Assembly (NCBI GenBank): GCA_012861695.1
Contig: JAAOOA010000351.1
Coordinates: 72,001-136,000 of the forward strand
Length of the DNA stretch: 64,000 nucleotides
From: Trematomus loennbergii
Lineage: Eukaryota; Chordata; Actinopteri; Perciformes; Nototheniidae
Reading direction: 5' to 3'
The stretch's first letter is position 1. Each line of letters starts with the position of its first letter. The position numbers and the translations under genes were made by a program. A model generated the notes under the pieces. That model did not search any database. It was given only the letters and a program-made list of their open reading frames with translations, and had not been told where the DNA came from. Positions 58,482 through 64,000 of this stretch are shown here, in pieces.

Positions 58482-59090
58482 TGTCTCTCTCCAGTGAATT
58501 ACACTTTTGTTACTGGAGCAGGTAAAGCATACAACAGATACTTTCAGCATTATCGGAGCACGAAGTGGACGCTTGGATGAAACACAGCGGACTTCTAAAC
58601 AATGAACACCCGCAACTTGGAAGAAATAAAGTTGGGTTTTATGCGTTCTAATATTGCAATGCAAACCCATGATGTAATGACAGTAATTAAGAATAATTTA
58701 GTCATTGAATGCTCATTTCAGTAGATTTAATCAAACAAAACATAAACATATTGGACATGGCCTCAAGACTGTAACCTCTTCACATTCTGTTGAAATAGTA
58801 AATTACTAGCCATATCTCACACATTGCTGTTTTGAATCACTAATATGTGGATGACAGTTGAACTGGATGATGTAACATGTATGCCATCTGCTGGAAAGAA
58901 GACGTATCGCTCTGTTGGCGTTGTTTAGACAACAAAAACAGAATGAAGCTCTGATACCATGAACAATGTAACGACAATGTAATGTATTACATGTAACGGC
59001 ATCAGGTCATCAGGATGCAAAATAGACGAATGTATTCCCTTACCAACACTCTTGTGTCTTTTTCAACGATTACGCTATTTAAATCTTTTG

Positions 59091-60265
59091 TCACAAACTT
59101 TGCAGATCTATTTTTTCTCCTGTGTGGATTCTCATGTGTCTCTTTAAATTTCCACTATGTGAAAAAGCTTTCTTACAGACTGAGCAGCTGTCGTTTCTCT
59201 CCTGTGTGGCTTCTCATGTGTCTCTTGAAACATCCACTCTGTGAAAAAGCTTTCTTACAGACTGAGCAGCTGTGTGGTTTCTCTCCTGTGTGGATTCTCA
59301 TGTGTGACTTTGAATGTCCACTATGTGAAAAAGCTTTCTTACAGACTGAGCAGCTGTGTGGTTTCTCTCCTGTGTGGATTCTCATGTGTGACTTTAAATT
59401 ACCACTCCGTGAAAAAGCTTCTTACAGACTGAGCAGCTGTGTGGTTTCTCTCCTGTGTGGATTCTCATGTGTGACTTTAAACTTACACTATGTGAAAAAG
59501 CTTTCTTACAGACTGAGCAGCTGTGTGGTTTCTCTCCTGTGTGGCTTCTCATGTGTGACTTTAAATGTCCACTCTGTGAAAAAGCTTTCTTACAGACTGA
59601 GCAGCTGTGTCGTTTCTCTCCTGTGTGGATTCTCATGTGTCTCTTTAAATTTCCACTCCATGAAAAAGCTTTCTTACAGACTGAGCAGCTGAATGATTTC
59701 TTTTCAGCACTACGTCGTGGATCACTGACAGATTCATGTCTATTTTTCAGTGAGTTTGAGCCTGATGCAGGTTCTGTGGTCTCCTTCCAATCAGCACTGT
59801 CTTCAGTGTCAGGTTCAGAAGAGTCTCCAGTGTCAGGTTCAGAAGAGTCTCCAGTGTCAGGTTCAGAAGAGTCTTCAGTGTCAGGTTCAGAAGAGTCTCC
59901 AGTGTGGTCCTCAGTCTTTGGTTGTAAACTGCTCTCTGGATCTGAGCTCCTGGCTGGTTCTGGTCCTCCACAGTCCTCTCCATCAGCTTCTGTTTCCATG
60001 TGTTCAGTTTGTCTTTGATGAGGCTGAGAGGACTGAGGTTTCTCTTTATCATCTTCACTCTTCACAGGGTCAGGAGTGAAAGTGGACTTGGTGATATCAG
60101 CCTCCTCCAGCTCCTGAAGCTGCTCTCCCTCCTGACTGATCCTGAGTTCCTCCTGTTCCTGCTTAATGTTTGGGGGGGGCTCTGGGTCCTCCTGGTCCAG
60201 ACTGGTGCTCAACTCCTGCTGGTCAGGGAGAAGCTCTTCTTTAACCACCACCAGCTGCTGGACGT
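59091..60265 (-). CDS. C2H2 zinc-finger protein, finger exon B (frameshifted)
   Basis: Paralogue of exon A with the same CAG|AC acceptor (60265), acidic linker and finger consensus. The linker carries four DSSEPDT-type units. Seven fingers are present. Fingers 1-3 (contact residues W-N-R, Q-H-S, H-S-S at helix positions -1, 3 and 6) are intact. A 1-bp deletion near 59418 in finger 4 gives an early stop (KLFHGVVI). Fingers 5-6 are open in the shifted frame (59173-59385), and a 2-bp deletion near 59188 restores the first frame for finger 7, which runs to a TGA at 59091. Its 5' exon should lie beyond 60.3 kb and is not in the window. Nuclear DNA binding is inferred from the family. Confidence 0.87.
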
Positions 60266-60825
60266 CTGCAGGAAACAGGAAACACACAGTCAGACCAAAC
60301 TGTTAAAATCTCCTCACCATTACAATGGGAGACATTTTGCAGCCCTAATGAATGCCTTTGTTTTTATTTTCACATTATCTTTCTTAGTCCCACCTATTGT
60401 GTATTTGTGGCTCAAGTCACCTCATGTAGCCCAGCCCCTTTCCACTTCCAGTTCAAAATGAAAAATGTTTTTTCTTCTGGCGTAGCACTAGCTGCAATGT
60501 AAACAAGGAATTGTATTTGGGATCATTCACAGATACACGATGCCTACAGTATAGAATTACAATACTCTGTTACAAATTTAAATCCTGCATTCAAACCTTA
60601 TTTAAGTAAAAGTATGCAAGTATTAACAGAACATTTGACGGCACCTTCTTATGTAAAAGTAATGACGGTGCAGTAAAATGTTCCCTGTGAGTATTTAATT
60701 TATGATGTTTCTTGATTATTGTGTATGTTGCATTTTACTGCTGTACATGTTCAAAGTTGCGCTTGTATAAATGATTATAGATGAGGGAACCTGCTCAATA
60801 TTAAAATATGTGTGTTTTTTATATA
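60266..60825 (-). other. intron flank of finger exon B
   Basis: Homologous to 28049-28608 and continues across the empty TTAA site (60801-60804). No gene. Confidence 0.7.
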
Positions 60826-62164
60826 CAGTACCAGTCAAAAGTTTGGACACCTTCTCATTCAATGTTTTTGTTTATTTAAATGTGTTTCTACTTTATAGAT
60901 TAATACTGAAGACATCAAAACTATGAAAGAACACATATGGAATTATCTAGTGAACAAAAAGTGTTAAAAAATCAAGAATATGATTTTTATTTTAGATTCT
61001 TCAAAGTAGCCCCCTTTTGCCTTGATGACAGCTTTGCACACTCTTAGCTTCTCTCAGTCAGCTTCATGAGGTCGTCACCTGGAATGGTTTTCAATGAACA
61101 CGTGTGCCTTGTCAAGAGTCAATGTGTGGAATGACTTGCCTTCTTAATGTGTTTGAGACCATCAGTTGTGTGAGCAGAGGTAGAGTTAGTGCACAGTGGA
61201 AAGCCCTATTTGACTGCTGTTGTAATCCATATTATAGCAAGAACCACTCAACCCAGTAAAGAGAGGCGACCGTCCATCATCACTTTAAGAAATGAAGGCC
61301 AGTCGATCCGGAAAATGTCAAGAACTTTGAATGTATCCTCAAGTGCAGTCGCAAAAACATCAAATGCTATGATGATACTGGCTCTCATGAGGACCCCCCC
61401 GGGAAAGGAAGAGCAAGAGTTACCTCTGCTCAGAGGATAAATACATCAGAGTTACCAGCCTTAGAAACCGCAAATTAAAGCACCTCAGATTCGAGCTCAC
61501 ATAAATGATCACAGAGCTCAAGGAGCAGACAATCTTAACATCCACTGTTCAGAGGAGACTGCGTGAATCAGGCCTTCATGGTCCAATTGCTGCAAAGATC
61601 CACTACTGAGGACGAACAACAAGAAGAAGAGAATTGTGTGGGCCAAGAAACACAAGGACTGGACATTAGACCAGTGGAAATCTGTACTTCGAATTTGCTT
61701 CAAGATTTGTCTTGGCAGATGAGAAGCGCTATATAAATTAAATGTATTATTAATTTATTATTACTTTGGTCTGATGAGTCCAAATTAGAGATTTTTGGTT
61801 CCAACCTCCGTGTCTTTGTGAGATGCAGAGAAGGTGAGCGGATGGTTTCTGCATGAGTGGTTCTCACTGTGAAGCATGGAGGAGGAGGTGAGATGGTGGT
61901 GGGGGTGGGGCTTTGCTGGTGTCACTGTTGGTGATTTATTCAGAATTCAAGGCACCCTTAACCAGCATGGCTACCACAGCATTCTGCAGTAGCCAGCAAA
62001 ATATAAATCATATTCTGGATTTTTTAACACTTCTTTGTTACTAGATAATTCCATGTGTTCTTTATAGTTTTGACGTCTTCAGTATAAATCTACAAAGTAG
62101 AACCAATTTAAATAAATAAAAATCTTCGAATGTTCCAAACTTTTGACTGCGTCTAATACTAGTG
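60826..62164 (+). mobile_element. Tc1-like transposon, full span, decayed
   Basis: Left CAGTACCAGTCAAAAGTTTG after TA; right CCAAACTTTTGACTGCGTCT. About 1.34 kb, the usual Tc1 size. A SINE-tail-like stretch (AGAAGCGCTATATAAATTAA) interrupts it near 61722. Confidence 0.88.
61189..61990 (+). pseudogene. Tc1 transposase relic
   Basis: SIITLRNEGQSIRKMSRTLN is the N-terminal helix-turn-helix that binds the inverted repeats in active relatives. Downstream, fragments such as GTGGGCCAAGAAACACAAGG and TTCAGAATTCAAGGCACCCT correspond to the DDE region, but stops and frameshifts are frequent. Non-functional. Confidence 0.8.
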
Positions 62165-62218
62165 TATATCTCTCAAATATATTATATATATATATATATA
62201 TAATATATATATATATAT
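62165..62218. repeat. (TA)n tract
   Basis: Alternating TA with minor interruptions between Tc1 and a hAT end. Confidence 0.9.
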
Positions 62219-62830
62219 TAGGGCTGTCAAGTTAACGCGTTAACAACGCAAAAAAAATTAACGCCACTAATTATTTTAACGCGATTAACGCATGTGTATT
62301 TTTTGTCCTCGGCCGCCCCGTAGTTTCAGAGCGCATCGAGTTTAAAATACCATCTACAAGCTGATGCTGACAGCCCCGCTCCTGCCGCCCGCTTGTGGCA
62401 GACCACACTTCCACGCTCACCGGCAGGCCCGGACTGGCCATCAGGAGGACCGGGAGGGTGTGTGTATGTGTGGCGCGAGCAAGGCACACCTTACGTGTTG
62501 TTGTTGTTGTTAGCATCTGGTGCTAGCTAGCTGCGCTAACGGATATAAGGAGCCGTTTCAATGAAAACAGAGGAGCGACATTTCGCCGACAACTGCGCCA
62601 AGCACTTGACTTGATGCAGGTAGCCAGACAGTGGGACATTGTACGAAAAGTCAGCACACTCAGCACGGATAGTGCGCGCAACATGATTGCAGCGTCAGGC
62701 AGCTCCCGTTCGAGCATATATGCCTTGAGCTGCACATAGCTCCAACGATCCATCACAGTGTATGAGAGGCCGTCTAGCTCACAACTCATACTTGGTCTTA
62801 CAAACAATATCAGAATCTCACACATACACC
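62219..62830 (+). mobile_element. hAT remnant (ZBED-type)
   Basis: TAGGGCTGTCAAGTTAACGC and TTAACGCGATTAACGC are a well-known fish hAT left end. On the plus strand, 62628-62700 reads QWDIVRKVSTLSTDSARNMI, the ZBED-type transposase core, with stops after it. No right end found. Confidence 0.75.
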
Positions 62831-63029
62831 ATTAAACTCTTTTATACATATAGCTAAACACTTTTACACGCACAATCATACTCTCTTTCACTCACTTTTG
62901 TCTGGGCCATAAATCAAACTTACTTACATACCAAACTGTACTTTCTGAGAAACACTATTATTCCCACTTACAGACAACATCATACTACAATATAATACTC
63001 TAGTAGTGTATGCAAGATAAAAAACGTTG

Positions 63030-63240
63030 TGTGTGAGAAAGAATGATAGTGTATGTGAGAGAGGAATTGTAGTATGTATGAGGGTATAGTAGTGTGTGTG
63101 TGAGAGAATGATAGTGTATGTGAGAGAGGATTGTAGTATGTATGAGGGTATAGTAGTGTGTGTGTGAGAGAATGATAGTGTATGTGAGAGAGGGATTGTA
63201 GTATGTATGAGGGTATAGTAGTGTGTATGTGAAAGACAAT
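63030..63240. repeat. 64-65-bp minisatellite, about 3.3 copies
   Basis: GATAGTGTATGTGAGAGAGG starts units at 63045, 63110 and 63174; each unit also has GTAGTATGTATGAGGGTATA. Confidence 0.93.
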
Positions 63241-63434
63241 GCTTGTGTTTTGAGAGCTTATGACAGTTTATGTGAGAGGACATTGTACTGGTTGTGAGAG
63301 AGTTTACTTTAAAAGGAAGTCAGGTTGATCCAACAAGAAGCCAGTTTAAATATTAATTCCTTGACTGGTTTACAGCCTTGAAAACAAAGCCTGAAGCTGC
63401 TCAGAGCACTGCTAGCTAAATTTGAGCTGCAATA

Positions 63435-63830
63435 AGAACTTTTGTTAACACTTTATATTAAGGTGCACCAATTCACCATCAACTAGTTGTTAATTAACAT
63501 GCATATTAGCAGTATATTGGCTCTTTATTAGTCATTATAAAACACTTATTAATGCCTTATTCTACATGACCATATTCTACAAGTAATAGGCCATTAGCTG
63601 AGAGTTTTTCCTCAATAACCCTCCAATTGGTGCTTATTGCAAGTAAGGAAGTTGTTAGGTCTTAATATGCTCAATATGGGCCTAATAAGGCAGTAGTACC
63701 ACAAGAATAGTAATTCTCCCATAATAACACTTAACACTTAACAAATATATATATCCTTATGTAACAAGACATGAAACTATAAGTGTTAATTAAGTCTAAA
63801 TAACTCAATATTAGGTATTTCTATCGAAGA
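63435..63830. repeat. probable dispersed fish repeat (AACACTTTATATTAAGG start)
   Basis: AACACTTTATATTAAGGTGC resembles the end of a widespread fish MITE. AT-rich, non-coding; the right end is not defined. Confidence 0.45.
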
Positions 63831-63832
63831 AT

Positions 63833-64000
63833 TACATTACATTACATGTACTTGTTAGACGCTTTTCTCCAAAGCGACTTACATACTCAATACTGTGGAC
63901 AATCCCCACAGGAGCAATTTGGGGTGAAGTGTCTCAGGGGACAACGACATGCTGACTGCAGTGGGGTTTGAACCTGTGACCCCCTGATCCGAACCTACAC
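63833..64000. repeat. SINE-like fish repeat, cut by the window edge
   Basis: GACGCTTTTCTCCAAAGCGA and GGGGTTTGAACCTGTGACCC are hallmarks of a very common fish repeat; the latter looks like a tRNA B box. Confidence 0.6.

Larger units (their letters stand above)
58482..61378. repeat. segment B of a large duplication
   Basis: Matches 22781-23230, 26100-28608 and 31010-31583 in order, without the TIR element (23401-26102) and TTAA element (28609-31009) of unit A. Confidence 0.88.

Noticed and set aside
62924..63283. Minus-strand ORFs with SHTHYYTLIHTTI repeats
   Set aside because: They are translations of the 64-bp minisatellite; no start context or domain.

Overview
The window looks like a TE-saturated piece of a teleost (ray-finned fish) genome. 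The reasons are fish-style C2H2 zinc-finger exons, a chromodomain Ty3/gypsy element, BEL/Pao, Tc1, an I/Nimb-like LINE with RNase H, an L2-type RT, PIF/Harbinger, many hAT and TTAA-type elements, and long CA, CT and TA tracts. No rRNA, tRNA or CRISPR array was seen. The only host-like genes are two finger exons and two 5' coding exons of a tandem zinc-finger (ZNF) family on the minus strand, plus one doubtful micropeptide ORF.

Layout. 1-1385: broken gypsy pol. 2038-12052: two 521-bp LTR-like repeats in the same orientation, with PBS-like and polypurine-like motifs on their inner sides and no recognisable gag/pol between them. This candidate non-coding LTR element hosts a nearly intact 3,981-bp PIF/Harbinger transposon (5177-9157) with a two-exon Myb/SANT gene and a convergent DDE transposase gene. 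12436-12586: long (CA)n. 12765-13285: orphan ZNF 5' exon and its flank. 13286-17401: LINE and LTR-like debris with a multi-level nest of hAT, TTAA-type and Harbinger MITEs. 17402-22780: decayed chromodomain gypsy element with both LTRs, minus strand. 22781-31583: segment A, duplicated later, carrying ZNF finger exon A, a THAP-bearing TIR element and a TTAA element. 31584-38573: BEL/Pao remnant holding a solo LTR, hAT remnants holding another TIR element, and a hAT MITE. 38649-39130: ZNF 5' exon B. 39131-45411: I/Nimb-like LINE (minus) interrupted by a hAT MITE. 46378-50901: internally deleted gypsy element with identical LTR ends, interrupted by a nested pair of TIR elements. 52312-53090, 57451-57690 and 58482-61378: segment B, homologous to parts of segment A, with finger exon B. 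60826-64000: Tc1, hAT, a minisatellite and fish SINE-like repeats.

How the pieces fit. Both finger exons and both 5' exons are on the minus strand, with matching phase-1 splice sites. The 5' exon at 38.7 kb therefore most plausibly belongs with finger exon A at 26.6-28.0 kb, across an intron of about 10.6 kb filled with TEs. The 5' exon at 12.9 kb and finger exon B would have partners at or beyond the window edges. This is a tandem ZNF array whose units diverged by TE insertion. Because the units are paralogous, unit B supplies empty sites for several insertions in unit A, which fixes their ends and target-site duplications by direct comparison. Both finger exons carry two short deletions that sum to 3 bp, so each is truncated as written; this is either real decay or sequence error.
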